From contig NZ_JANIAC010000006.1 of assembly GCF_024723255.1 (NCBI RefSeq), positions 1 to 64,000 on the forward strand: a stretch of DNA of 64,000 nucleotides, in the 5' to 3' direction. Of the stretch, positions 45,349 to 53,602 are shown one piece after another (position 1 is the first letter of the stretch; each line of letters begins with the position of its first letter). A program made the position numbers and the translations under genes. The notes below the pieces were generated by a model that saw only the letters and a program-made list of their open reading frames with translations, did not search any database and was not told the origin of the DNA. The stretch is from Aestuariibaculum sp. M13. GTDB taxonomy: Bacteria > Bacteroidota > Bacteroidia > Flavobacteriales > Flavobacteriaceae.

Positions 45349-48120
45349 TTATAATTCGTAAGCGATTCCAACTGAGAAAGATGTTCCTCTTTTGTATGAA
45401 TTCATGGTTAGCTTTTCTGGTATATCTCTGTATCTGTCGAAACTTGGGTTTAAAATATTTTTAACATTGAATTTCATTCCTAAGTTTTTATTGAATTTGT
45501 GGCTGAAAACGAAATCTAATAAAGGCACACCTTTTTCAATAATATTTTCTTTAAAGTTAGTACCAACACTATAAACTTTATCGCTTTGGTAGTTGAAAAC
45601 TAAAGTCGACATGGTTTCTTTTTCATTTACTTTAAATCTGTAAGAAACATCGGCGTTAATTGTAAACGGTGCTGCTCCTTCTAATTCAGAACTATCGCCA
45701 GTATAGTTGAATAACGTATTTGCCTTATTGAATTTAAGCTTTGTTTTCATTAAAGTGGCATTACCACCTAAAGTAAGATTCTGTGATTTGTCATCATCAG
45801 ATTCTATAGATAATAAGTCTACTTTTCCTTCTAATTCTAAACCAAATACGGTAGCATCTCCAGAGTTGTCGAATGTAAAGTCTCTTTCAATCGCTGAGTT
45901 TCTTTCTAATCGGTTGATAGAATTTTGGATTAATTTACCAAACACACCTATAGACACTAACTCCGTTTTATTAGGGAACATTTCAAATTTAAGTTCTCCA
46001 TTATAGTTGTCTGAAGGAAGTAATGCTGGATTACCACTTTCTTGATAGTTGATACCTTCGTAAGTAAAAGGAGCAATTTCTTTAAACTGAGGGTAAGTAT
46101 AAGTCATACTTCCAGATGCTCTTAAATTAATTTTATCGTTTACTTGATATTTTAAGTTAAGTGTAGGCAAAACGTATTGCTTATCTAATGCAATTTGACT
46201 GTTGTTTGAGAAACCAGGGAAACTAATGTTGGTATCCCATTCAACATCCATTTTAATATCCTCAGCACGTAAACCTATATTTGCAGTGAATTTATCGCTA
46301 AAGTTATATACGGCATCAATATATGCTGCATGAATTGTTTTCGTTGCATCATACAATTGTGGCAAGTAAGTTTCAGGATCGTCACTGTTTCTACCACGTG
46401 ATGTTTCTACACCAAATACATCATTGTCTAAATTGATTTGATTGAAGGTTGCATCTAAATTATTTACATCAACAAAAGTTGTTCTTGGATTTGTGAAGTT
46501 GTGATCGAAATAGATACCATCAAATTTTCTGTCTGTAACACTTCCATTATATCCCAAAGTTACTTTTCCTTTATTTTCGAAACGCTCACCAAAATATTTA
46601 ACGGCGCTTAAGTTTCCTGCAATGCTGTTTTCAAAAAGATTTCCGTAAAATCTACTGTTATCCCTTACGGCATTTTGAGAAATTCTAGTTGTGTTAGCAT
46701 CATTATCAATAATGAATGTGTTTTTTCTTCTATCTGGTTCATCGTTGTAGATAGCATTATAACTTACAGCAGCATTAACATCAAATGATTCTCCAAATTG
46801 ATTTTCAGACATTAATTGGTTAACAAAAAGTTTGTTTTGTACTTCTGTCTGCAAAACAAGGTTTACTAATCTGTTGTCGTCTTCAGGTCTACCTATATCT
46901 GTAGTTGTTCCAAGGAAATCCTCAATTTTTTGAGAATTTGAGTGTACAAATAAGTGATTGTAACTTAATTTGTGGTTGTTGTTAATTTTGTAAGATACAT
47001 TACCCATTAACATTTTTGAAGCGCTATAACTATAGGTTTTTGTGTCAAAAATAGAACCCACGTTAAGAGAACCATCATCATAAACGTCCACAATAGCATC
47101 AGATGTTCCTTCTTGGTAAGCATATTTGTTATCGAAAGACCCAACTAAAAAGAAGCTAATGTTACTATCATCAGACAAAGTTATTTTTCTACCATAGTTG
47201 ATTGATAATCCCATGTTAGGATTTGCTGTTCCAGAATCTGGAGTAAAGCTATTGTCGAAGCTATAAGTATTAAGATTTCTAACTTTGTGGTGTGTATTTG
47301 AGTTTACTCCAAACCAATTTGCTCCATCAATAGTTTTGAAATCTTTAAATGTTGTTTGAGTGTTAGCTCCAGAAGAAAGACTAACTTTAAATAAGGATTT
47401 TTCGTTTGTAGCCTTACTTACGATATCGATACTTGCTCCAGCAACATCAGAAGACATGTAAGAAGAAAATGCTTTACCAATACCAACACTTTCTATAATA
47501 TCTGAACTGAATAATGATAAATCGATGTTTTTGTTTCTAGGGTCGTTTGAAGGTAATGGTAAACCGTTAAGTGTGGTGGAGTTATATCTATCACCTAATC
47601 CTCTTACATAAATTTTACTAGATCCTTCTTGTTTGTTAACACCAGTAACTTTTAGAGTTGCATCAGCAGCGTCAGAAACAGCTTTTTTACTTAATTCTTG
47701 AGCCCCAATAGCAGTTTTGATTTCTACCGCTTTCTTTTGTTCTAATAATAAGGCAGTTTCGCTTTCACGTTTTGTAGTAGTTGTAATAACAACCTCGCTT
47801 AATGAAGCAGCGCTGGCACCCATAGGTACATTAACTTCTGTTACTTTTCCAGCTGTTACTGTAACAGCAATTTCTTGAGTTTCGTAACCTACGAAACTGA
47901 AAACTAAAGTGTAATTACCAGCTTCTAGATTTTCAAGACTATATAGTCCGTCAAAGTCTGAAGTTGTACCGGTTGTGGTTCCTTTAATAAGGACGTTAGC
48001 AAAGGCTAATGGCTCGTCATTATATTCTTTATCAGTAAGTTTACCAACCACAGAACCAGTGGTTTGTGCGTATGATATTGCTCCTACTAATAGCATTAGC
48101 AATACAGTAAATTTTTTCAT
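45349..48120 (-). CDS. TonB-dependent outer-membrane receptor
   Basis: A 923-residue receptor that takes a substrate across the outer membrane with TonB energy. After the signal peptide (MKKFTVLLMLLVGAISY-A-Q) comes a carboxypeptidase-regulatory-like domain (about 24-105), then the plug with LSEVVITTTTKRESETALLLEQKK, KIYVRGLGDRYNSTTLNGLPLP and DVAGASIDIVSK. The barrel fills the rest and ends in GTSFSVGIAYEL. It is not a SusC type: the plug motif and the absence of a SusD gene differ. A beta-helix lipoprotein follows it and a free domain copy precedes it. Box repeats upstream suggest phosphate control. Substrate unknown; an organic phosphorus compound is a candidate. Confidence 0.9.
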   Translation of the reverse strand: MKKFTVLLMLLVGAISYAQTTGSVVGKLTDKEYNDEPLAFANVLIKGTTTGTTSDFDGLYSLENLEAGNYTLVFSFVGYETQEIAVTVTAGKVTEVNVPMGASAASLSEVVITTTTKRESETALLLEQKKAVEIKTAIGAQELSKKAVSDAADATLKVTGVNKQEGSSKIYVRGLGDRYNSTTLNGLPLPSNDPRNKNIDLSLFSSDIIESVGIGKAFSSYMSSDVAGASIDIVSKATNEKSLFKVSLSSGANTQTTFKDFKTIDGANWFGVNSNTHHKVRNLNTYSFDNSFTPDSGTANPNMGLSINYGRKITLSDDSNISFFLVGSFDNKYAYQEGTSDAIVDVYDDGSLNVGSIFDTKTYSYSASKMLMGNVSYKINNNHKLSYNHLFVHSNSQKIEDFLGTTTDIGRPEDDNRLVNLVLQTEVQNKLFVNQLMSENQFGESFDVNAAVSYNAIYNDEPDRRKNTFIIDNDANTTRISQNAVRDNSRFYGNLFENSIAGNLSAVKYFGERFENKGKVTLGYNGSVTDRKFDGIYFDHNFTNPRTTFVDVNNLDATFNQINLDNDVFGVETSRGRNSDDPETYLPQLYDATKTIHAAYIDAVYNFSDKFTANIGLRAEDIKMDVEWDTNISFPGFSNNSQIALDKQYVLPTLNLKYQVNDKINLRASGSMTYTYPQFKEIAPFTYEGINYQESGNPALLPSDNYNGELKFEMFPNKTELVSIGVFGKLIQNSINRLERNSAIERDFTFDNSGDATVFGLELEGKVDLLSIESDDDKSQNLTLGGNATLMKTKLKFNKANTLFNYTGDSSELEGAAPFTINADVSYRFKVNEKETMSTLVFNYQSDKVYSVGTNFKENIIEKGVPLLDFVFSHKFNKNLGMKFNVKNILNPSFDRYRDIPEKLTMNSYKRGTSFSVGIAYEL

Positions 48121-48142
48121 AAAATGTTAGTTTTTATCTGCT

Positions 48143-48262
48143 GCAAAGAACGTTACGTTGTATGAACGCATCGTTATCTAGAAGTTAAACAATAGTAATA
48201 AAAGCGTTATGTTAATGTTATGAGATTTAATGTTTGTAAACGTTAACTTAACATTGAAGTAT
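48143..48262 (-). promoter_or_regulatory. Repeat boxes and -7 element upstream of the TonB receptor
   Basis: A -7-like GTTCTTTGC lies at 48143-48151 on the minus strand. GTT at 48173 and 48184 (11 apart) sit exactly where the GTT of ATGTT sits in the PiT and porin promoters. Stronger but more distant repeats lie at 48204-48262, including TTAACTTAACATTG read on the plus strand. Confidence 0.4.
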
Positions 48263-48328
48263 GGAAACAAATCAATGAAATTCTATAGGTACGCTTGTTT
48301 TTTGGTGAAAGGTTTTGTTTTAAAAATA

Positions 48329-48359
48329 GCAAAGCCAATAACTTGGTTATTGGCTTTGC
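48329..48359 (-). terminator. Terminator of the 48.4-kb gene
   Basis: GCAAAGCCAATAAC pairs with GTTATTGGCTTTGC around a three-base loop. On the minus strand the tail is TATTTTTAAAA, 42 bases after the stop. Confidence 0.75.
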
Positions 48360-48400
48360 AGACTACTCGAATATATTAATCCCTAATATATTTATATTTT

Positions 48401-48784
48401 TTATCCTTGAGGTAAGGTTTTATTATTGTTTTCGGCAGTGGCAGTAAGAAGCGCTAATTCATCAAATGAAATGGTGCTTGCTGCTAATGAAAATTTAAGT
48501 TCTGTAGGTTCAAAAGCGTCAACATGAATATTAATTTCTTTTGTTTCGTAACCCACAAAGCTACATACTAAGGTGTAATCTCCTGCTTCTAAGTTTTCAA
48601 ATACAAATAAACCTGTTTGATCTGTATCAACTTTAGTTTCAGTACCCTTAATAGTTACATTAGCTAATACTAAAGGCGCATTATTTACTTCGGCATCCAT
48701 AATTTTTCCAACAACTAAGCCAGTGTTTTGGCTAAAAGATATTGCTGAAATTAACATTGCGGCTACAAAAAATAAACGTTTCAT
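48401..48784 (-). CDS. Free-standing carboxypeptidase-regulatory-like domain protein
   Basis: A 127-residue exported protein with signal peptide MKRLFFVAAMLISAISFS-Q. It is a close relative of the first 105 residues of the neighbouring TonB receptor: TGLVVGKIMD, NAPLVLANVTIKGT, then FVFENLEAGDYTLVCSFVGYETKEI compare with the receptor's LENLEAGNYTLVFSFVGYETQEI. It stops where the receptor's plug would begin. It has an own promoter and terminator, so it is a separate gene and not a broken receptor by frame error. Its codons are intact. It may be a duplicated domain that binds the same envelope partner as the receptor, or a decaying copy. Confidence 0.78.
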   Translation of the reverse strand: MKRLFFVAAMLISAISFSQNTGLVVGKIMDAEVNNAPLVLANVTIKGTETKVDTDQTGLFVFENLEAGDYTLVCSFVGYETKEINIHVDAFEPTELKFSLAASTISFDELALLTATAENNNKTLPQG

Positions 48785-48808
48785 TTATATGTGTTTTTTT
48801 AATAGACT

Positions 48809-48888
48809 GCAAATTAAAAGCTTAAATACAAGTATTGTGTTATCTCAATATTAAAGAATATTTACTTAATGTTATCTTAATGTTAATA
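48809..48888 (-). promoter_or_regulatory. Repeat boxes and -7 element upstream of the 48.4-kb gene
   Basis: The -7 is TTTTAATTTGC on the minus strand, ending at 48809. GTGTT at 48837 and ATATT at 48848 lie exactly 28 and 39 bases from it, the same geometry as at the PiT and porin promoters. A second, stronger pair ATGTT at 48869 and 48880 lies further up. Confidence 0.5.
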
Positions 48889-48975
48889 GAAGTGAGGTTT
48901 AGAATATTTGTAGCGAATAAAAGCCCCGTAAATATTGGTGAATTTAACTATCTTGCCATGCATTAATAATTTACT

Positions 48976-50316
48976 ATGAACTGGGAACAACTATTATCTT
49001 TAAAGCGATTTGGTGATACTAATAAACGACTTAGAAAAGAGCAGGACGAAACGCGTCTGGGTTTTGAGGTTGATTATGATCGTATTATATTTTCATCAGA
49101 ATTTAGAAGTTTACAAGATAAAACGCAGGTTATTCCTTTATCGGAAACCGATTTTGTTCATACCCGCCTAACACACAGTCTGGAAGTTAGTGTTGTTGGA
49201 CGCTCTTTAGGGCGATTGGTTGGAAAAAAATTACTTGAAAAACATCCGCATTTACAAAATGTTCATGGCTATCAGGCTAACGACTTTGGTGCTATTGTGG
49301 CTGCGGCAGCTTTAGCTCACGATATTGGTAATCCGCCATTTGGACATTCAGGTGAAAAGGCTATTGGAGAATTCTTTAAAACCGGAGAAGGATTAAAATA
49401 TAAAGACGAATTAACCGCAAAGGAGTATCAGGATTTATGTGATTTTGAAGGAAACGCCAATGGTTTTAAAATTTTAACTGAAGATCGTGCTGGACGTATT
49501 GGAGGATTACGACTAAGTTATGCTACTCTTGGGGCGTTTACTAAGTATCCAAAAGAATCGTTACCCAAAAAGCCAACAGCTCATATTGCAGATAAAAAGT
49601 ATGGGTTTTTCCAAAGTGAAAAGGAAGCTTACATTGATATTGCCGAAGAACTCGGATTGATAAAGCGTAGTGAAGACAGTGTTAGTTACGCGCGCCATCC
49701 GCTAACATTTTTGGTAGAAGCAGCCGACGATATTTGTTATACCATTATCGATTTTGAAGATGGTATCAATCTTGGGCTTATTCAGGAGGAATACGCCTTG
49801 GAGTATTTGTCAAAAATTATTCGTCATACCATCCGTCCTGAAAATTATTATGCGTTATCGACTAAAGCCGACCGAATTGGGTATTTGCGAGCACTGGCCA
49901 TCGGTTCTTTAATTAACGAAGCGGTCCATATTTTCATGGAAAATGAAGAAGCTATTTTAAATGGCGATTTCGACTGTGCATTAATGGATAAATGCAAATA
50001 CGAAGCGCAGATTAATGATATCATAAAAATAAGTATCGAAAATATATATCAATCAACCGAAGTCATAGATAAAGAAATTGCGGGTTATGGCGTTATTAAT
50101 ACCTTGTTAGAAACCTATACTGCAGCGGTAAATAATAGTTTTAACGGTACGGCTTCCAATTACGATAAACTGATTTTAAAAGGTTTGCCTAAAAATATAA
50201 AGATCGATAGTTCCAGTTTATATGCACGCTTATCAAGTGTGTGTTACTATGTGTCATTGTTATCCGATAGTAAAGCTATTTTAGATTATAAAAAGATAAA
50301 GGGTATTACTTTCTAG
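48976..50316 (+). CDS. dgt: Deoxyguanosinetriphosphate triphosphohydrolase
   Basis: An HD-domain phosphohydrolase that splits dNTPs to deoxynucleoside and triphosphate. The HD metal site is formed by His67 (HTRLTHSLEV), His115-Asp116 (AHDIGNPPFGHSGE) and a later Asp in VEAADDICYTIIDFEDG. The opening RLRKEQDETRLGFEVDYDRIIFSSEFRSLQDKTQV is the family pattern. The 446 residues fit the short Dgt group. It stands alone on the plus strand, convergent with the permease gene, with no clear terminator between. Cytoplasmic. Confidence 0.93.
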   Translation: MNWEQLLSLKRFGDTNKRLRKEQDETRLGFEVDYDRIIFSSEFRSLQDKTQVIPLSETDFVHTRLTHSLEVSVVGRSLGRLVGKKLLEKHPHLQNVHGYQANDFGAIVAAAALAHDIGNPPFGHSGEKAIGEFFKTGEGLKYKDELTAKEYQDLCDFEGNANGFKILTEDRAGRIGGLRLSYATLGAFTKYPKESLPKKPTAHIADKKYGFFQSEKEAYIDIAEELGLIKRSEDSVSYARHPLTFLVEAADDICYTIIDFEDGINLGLIQEEYALEYLSKIIRHTIRPENYYALSTKADRIGYLRALAIGSLINEAVHIFMENEEAILNGDFDCALMDKCKYEAQINDIIKISIENIYQSTEVIDKEIAGYGVINTLLETYTAAVNNSFNGTASNYDKLILKGLPKNIKIDSSSLYARLSSVCYYVSLLSDSKAILDYKKIKGITF

Positions 50317-50352
50317 AATTGCAATGCAGGCTTGTCTGTTGCATTACTCAAG

Positions 50353-51330
50353 TTATAAGATAATATTGAATAGATATCCTGAAATGATAATGCATAGAGT
50401 TACCACGCTAAAAAATATAGCAATAAGTTTAAAAGTCATAACTTTTTTCAAGAGCATGGCTTCCGGTAGTGATAGGCCAACAACCCCCATCATAAAGGCG
50501 ATGGCTGTGCCTAATGGTATACCTTTAGAAACTAATACCTGAACTATAGGAAGTATACCTGATGCGTTTGAGTACATGGGAACAGATAATATGGTGGCAA
50601 GAGGAATAGCAAAAAGATTGTCTTTAGCCATAAATTTTTCAAAAAAACCTTCAGGAATATATCCGTGCATGAATCCGCCAATGGCAATTCCAACAATTAC
50701 ATAAGGTATAATACCTTTAAGAATGTTTACAACTTCAGTCCATATTACTGGTAAACGCTTCGTGAAAGGTTGCTTTTCAGCTTCAAATATATCTTGTTCT
50801 TTTTTAGCATTTGCTAAAACGTCTTTGACCCAAGGTGTCAGGTAGCATTCCAGATTAAGATTTTGAAGAATGATTCCGGATATGGTGCCAAGCAATACGC
50901 CACTAATGATATATATAATTGTGGTTTTTATACCAAACAAACCTATAAAAAGGCCAATGGCGACTTCATTAACTAAAGGAGAGGTAATTAGAAAAGCAAA
51001 CGTAACTCCCAACGGAATACCGCCTCTTACAAAACCAATGAATAACGGAACCGATGAACAAGAGCAAAACGGAGTGACAACTCCAAAAAGACTTGCCATA
51101 AGGTATTCCAGTCCGTATAGTTTTTTTCTTGACAGATAATTTTTAACCTTGTCTATGGGGAAATAACTGTTAACGATGCCCATAAAAAAGATGACAATAA
51201 CAAGAAGGATTAGAATTTTAACAGTATCGTAAATGAAGAAGTTTAAGGCTTCAGCCAGATGTTGTTTCTGGTCTAAATTCAAGACATCATAAACCAACCA
51301 ATCTGCTATTTGTTGTAACCAATTAAACAT
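50353..51330 (-). CDS. YraQ/DUF318-type permease
   Basis: A 325-residue inner-membrane protein of the UPF0718 permease family with eight or so helices in two halves. The motif GVVTPFCSCSSVPLFIGF with Cys89 and Cys91 lies at the start of the first half, and GIPLGVTFAFLITSPLVNE follows. The second half has PLATILSVPMYSNASGILP and GIPLGTAIAFMMGVVGLSLPE. The gene for a tiny thioredoxin-like protein lies 76 bases upstream on the same strand. This pairing is common, often near arsenic or metal genes, but no ArsR or arsenate gene is seen here. The exported substrate is not known. Confidence 0.88.
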   Translation of the reverse strand: MFNWLQQIADWLVYDVLNLDQKQHLAEALNFFIYDTVKILILLVIVIFFMGIVNSYFPIDKVKNYLSRKKLYGLEYLMASLFGVVTPFCSCSSVPLFIGFVRGGIPLGVTFAFLITSPLVNEVAIGLFIGLFGIKTTIIYIISGVLLGTISGIILQNLNLECYLTPWVKDVLANAKKEQDIFEAEKQPFTKRLPVIWTEVVNILKGIIPYVIVGIAIGGFMHGYIPEGFFEKFMAKDNLFAIPLATILSVPMYSNASGILPIVQVLVSKGIPLGTAIAFMMGVVGLSLPEAMLLKKVMTFKLIAIFFSVVTLCIIISGYLFNIIL

Positions 51331-51406
51331 AGCTACTCCTATTCGAAAATTGTTTTACAATTTTCTATGTACCATGATTTATTAGAATAATGCATTGCTG
51401 TTTTTT

Positions 51407-51643
51407 CTAGTTTAAAAGTGCAAGAACTTCATCTTTTGAAGGGACTCTTCCTTTTATGGTAATAACATCATCAATTACCAAAGCAGGTGTCGTCATGATA
51501 TTGAATTTCATAATTTCTACGATATCTTCAACTTTTTCAATGGTTGCATCAATGTTATTGGTGGTAACCACGTCTTTAACAACATTGGTCATCGATTGAC
51601 ATTTAGGGCAACCGGTTCCTAAAATTTTAATTACTTTACTCAT
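51407..51643 (-). CDS. Small thioredoxin-like redox protein
   Basis: A 78-residue thioredoxin fold of the 'redox-active disulfide protein 2' type. The active pair is Cys12 and Cys15 in GTGCPKCQSM; a cis-proline loop is seen at TTPALVIDD near residue 52. It is found with DUF318 permeases in many bacteria, as here. It may reduce a cysteine of the permease (which has CSC) or its cargo. An upstream Crp/Fnr-type operator at 51723 suggests control by redox or oxygen. Cytoplasmic, no signal peptide. Confidence 0.88.
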   Translation of the reverse strand: MSKVIKILGTGCPKCQSMTNVVKDVVTTNNIDATIEKVEDIVEIMKFNIMTTPALVIDDVITIKGRVPSKDEVLALLN

Positions 51644-51692
51644 GATTAAATGTATTATTTTGGATGATAGATACAGGGATATCGATCAATTG

Positions 51693-51736
51693 TAAAATTA
51701 CGATAGAGATTTAAAATGATAGGTGACTTTTGTCAC
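51693..51736 (-). promoter_or_regulatory. Crp/Fnr-type operator and -7 element for the thioredoxin-permease pair
   Basis: The palindrome GTGAC-TTTT-GTCAC lies at 51723-51736. On the minus strand a -7-like TAATTTTA lies at 51693-51700, exactly 22 bases away. Operator type and spacing equal those upstream of the 17.2-kb gene. Confidence 0.5.
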
Positions 51737-51802
51737 GTTTTAGACGTTTTTGCGGAAGAGGAAACGAATAACTTTTGTGTGGAATTTAGTTTCTAATTAA
51801 CA

Positions 51803-53584
51803 TTATTGATTGTTTACAATCAATATGTTGTTTAATAGTTTTACTAAATGTGTTGCATCTAAACCTATTTGTTGTTGCAGTTCTGTTACGCTACCATGAT
51901 CAATAACTACATCAGGAATACCTAAAACTTTAATGTTATTCTTATAATTATTGGCTGAAGCAAATTCTAAAATCGCCGACCCGAAACCACCTTTAACCGA
52001 GTTGTCTTCTATGGTGATTATCACATTATGTTTTTTGAATATTTGATGTAGTAAGGCTTCATCTAAAGGTTTAACAAAGCGTAAATCGTAGTGAGCAATA
52101 GTTTCTGGATTATTGCAGCCATTTATGGCATCGGTAACATTTTTAGCAATAGTTCCTATACTTAAAACGGCAATTTTATCACCTTCTTTCAGTATTGTTC
52201 CGGTTCCAATTTCAATGGTTTCAAAAGGTTGTTTCCAGTTTGCTGTAATACCACTGCCTCTAGGATAACGAATGGCAATAGGATGGTTCAGTCCTAATTG
52301 GGCGGTGTACATGATATTGCGTAATTCCATTTCATTTCGCGGCGCGAAAATAATCAGGTTCGGGACGCATCGTAAATACGACAAGTCGTAAACCCCATGA
52401 TGTGTAGCACCATCTTCGCCAACCAATCCTGCACGATCTAAGCAAAAAATTACAGGTAAATTTTGTATAGCCACGTCATGAATAATCTGGTCGTAAGCGC
52501 GTTGTAAGAACGTAGAATAGATATTGCAAAAAGGAATTAGGCCCTGTGTTGCCATACCTGCTGCAAGTGTTACCGCGTGCTGTTCGGCAATACCAACATC
52601 AAAAGCGCGATCAGGTAGTTCGTCCATCATGTATTTTAATGAACTTCCTGTTGGCATGGCTGGTGTGATACCGACAATGTTTTTATTTTGTTTGGCTAAC
52701 TCTACAATAGTGTGTCCAAATACATCCTGATATTTAGGGATTTTTGAAGCAGATTTAGGAATCAATTCTCCGGTTTCAGAATCGAACTTTCCTGGGGCAT
52801 GGTATTTTACTTGATCTTCTTCGGCCTGACGTAAACCTTTGCCTTTGGTGGTAATAACGTGCAGAAACTTTGGGCCTTTAACTGTTTTTAATCGCTCTAA
52901 CTCCGAAATTACGGCATCTAAATCATGACCATCAATCGGTCCGGAATAATCAAAATTCAAGGCTTCAAAAATATTGTCCTGTTTTTGAGTTCCTTTCTTA
53001 ACATTGGTTAAGTACATTTTTAAAGCGCCAACACTTGGGTCAATGCCAATAGCGTTGTCGTTTAAAATAACTAACAGATTAGCATCGGTCACTCCCGCGT
53101 GATTTAAACCTTCAAAGGCCATACCACTTGCAATCGAAGCATCGCCAATAACGGCAATGTGTTGTTTTTCGGTTTCACCTTTTAGTTTAGAGGCAATCGC
53201 CATGCCTAAAGCTGCTGAAATGGAAGTTGACGAATGCCCGACACCAAAGGCATCGTAAATACTTTCGTCGCGTTTAGGGAATCCGCAAATACCACCTAAT
53301 TGTCGGTTGGTATGAAAAACCGTTTTGCGTTCGGTTAATATTTTATGTCCGTAAGCTTGGTGACCAACATCCCAGATGAGTTGGTCTTCTGGGGTATTAA
53401 AAACATAATGCAGTGCAATGGTTAATTCTACCACACCTAAACTAGCACCTAAATGTCCTTCTTTAGTCGCGACAATGTTAATAATAAACTCACGCAATTC
53501 CTGAGCAAGTTGAGGCAACTGCTCGGGCTTTAAAAGACGTAAGTCTTTAGGAGAATTAATGCTATGTAATAAGGTGTTTTGCAC
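51803..53584 (-). CDS. dxs: 1-deoxy-D-xylulose-5-phosphate synthase
   Basis: A thiamine diphosphate enzyme that joins pyruvate and glyceraldehyde 3-phosphate, the first step of the MEP isoprenoid pathway. Conserved His44, His75 and His80 lie in KEGHLGASLG and WDVGHQAYGHKILTER. The diphosphate motif is IGDASIASGMAFEGLNHAG. The pyrimidine-domain segment DVGIAEQHAVTLAAGMA and RAGLVGEDGATHHG follow. The 593-residue length is at the short end of normal. The best start is GTG at 53584; no suitable ATG lies near. It is downstream of the TonB-like gene on the same strand with an 18-base gap, so they may share a transcript. Confidence 0.95.
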   Translation of the reverse strand: MQNTLLHSINSPKDLRLLKPEQLPQLAQELREFIINIVATKEGHLGASLGVVELTIALHYVFNTPEDQLIWDVGHQAYGHKILTERKTVFHTNRQLGGICGFPKRDESIYDAFGVGHSSTSISAALGMAIASKLKGETEKQHIAVIGDASIASGMAFEGLNHAGVTDANLLVILNDNAIGIDPSVGALKMYLTNVKKGTQKQDNIFEALNFDYSGPIDGHDLDAVISELERLKTVKGPKFLHVITTKGKGLRQAEEDQVKYHAPGKFDSETGELIPKSASKIPKYQDVFGHTIVELAKQNKNIVGITPAMPTGSSLKYMMDELPDRAFDVGIAEQHAVTLAAGMATQGLIPFCNIYSTFLQRAYDQIIHDVAIQNLPVIFCLDRAGLVGEDGATHHGVYDLSYLRCVPNLIIFAPRNEMELRNIMYTAQLGLNHPIAIRYPRGSGITANWKQPFETIEIGTGTILKEGDKIAVLSIGTIAKNVTDAINGCNNPETIAHYDLRFVKPLDEALLHQIFKKHNVIITIEDNSVKGGFGSAILEFASANNYKNNIKVLGIPDVVIDHGSVTELQQQIGLDATHLVKLLNNILIVNNQ

Positions 53585-53602
53585 GTGGCAAAAGTACAGA
53601 TT

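Noticed and set aside
48401-48784. The 127-residue gene as a frame-shifted fragment of the TonB receptor
   Set aside because: It has its own signal peptide, promoter and terminator, and the real receptor is complete next to it.
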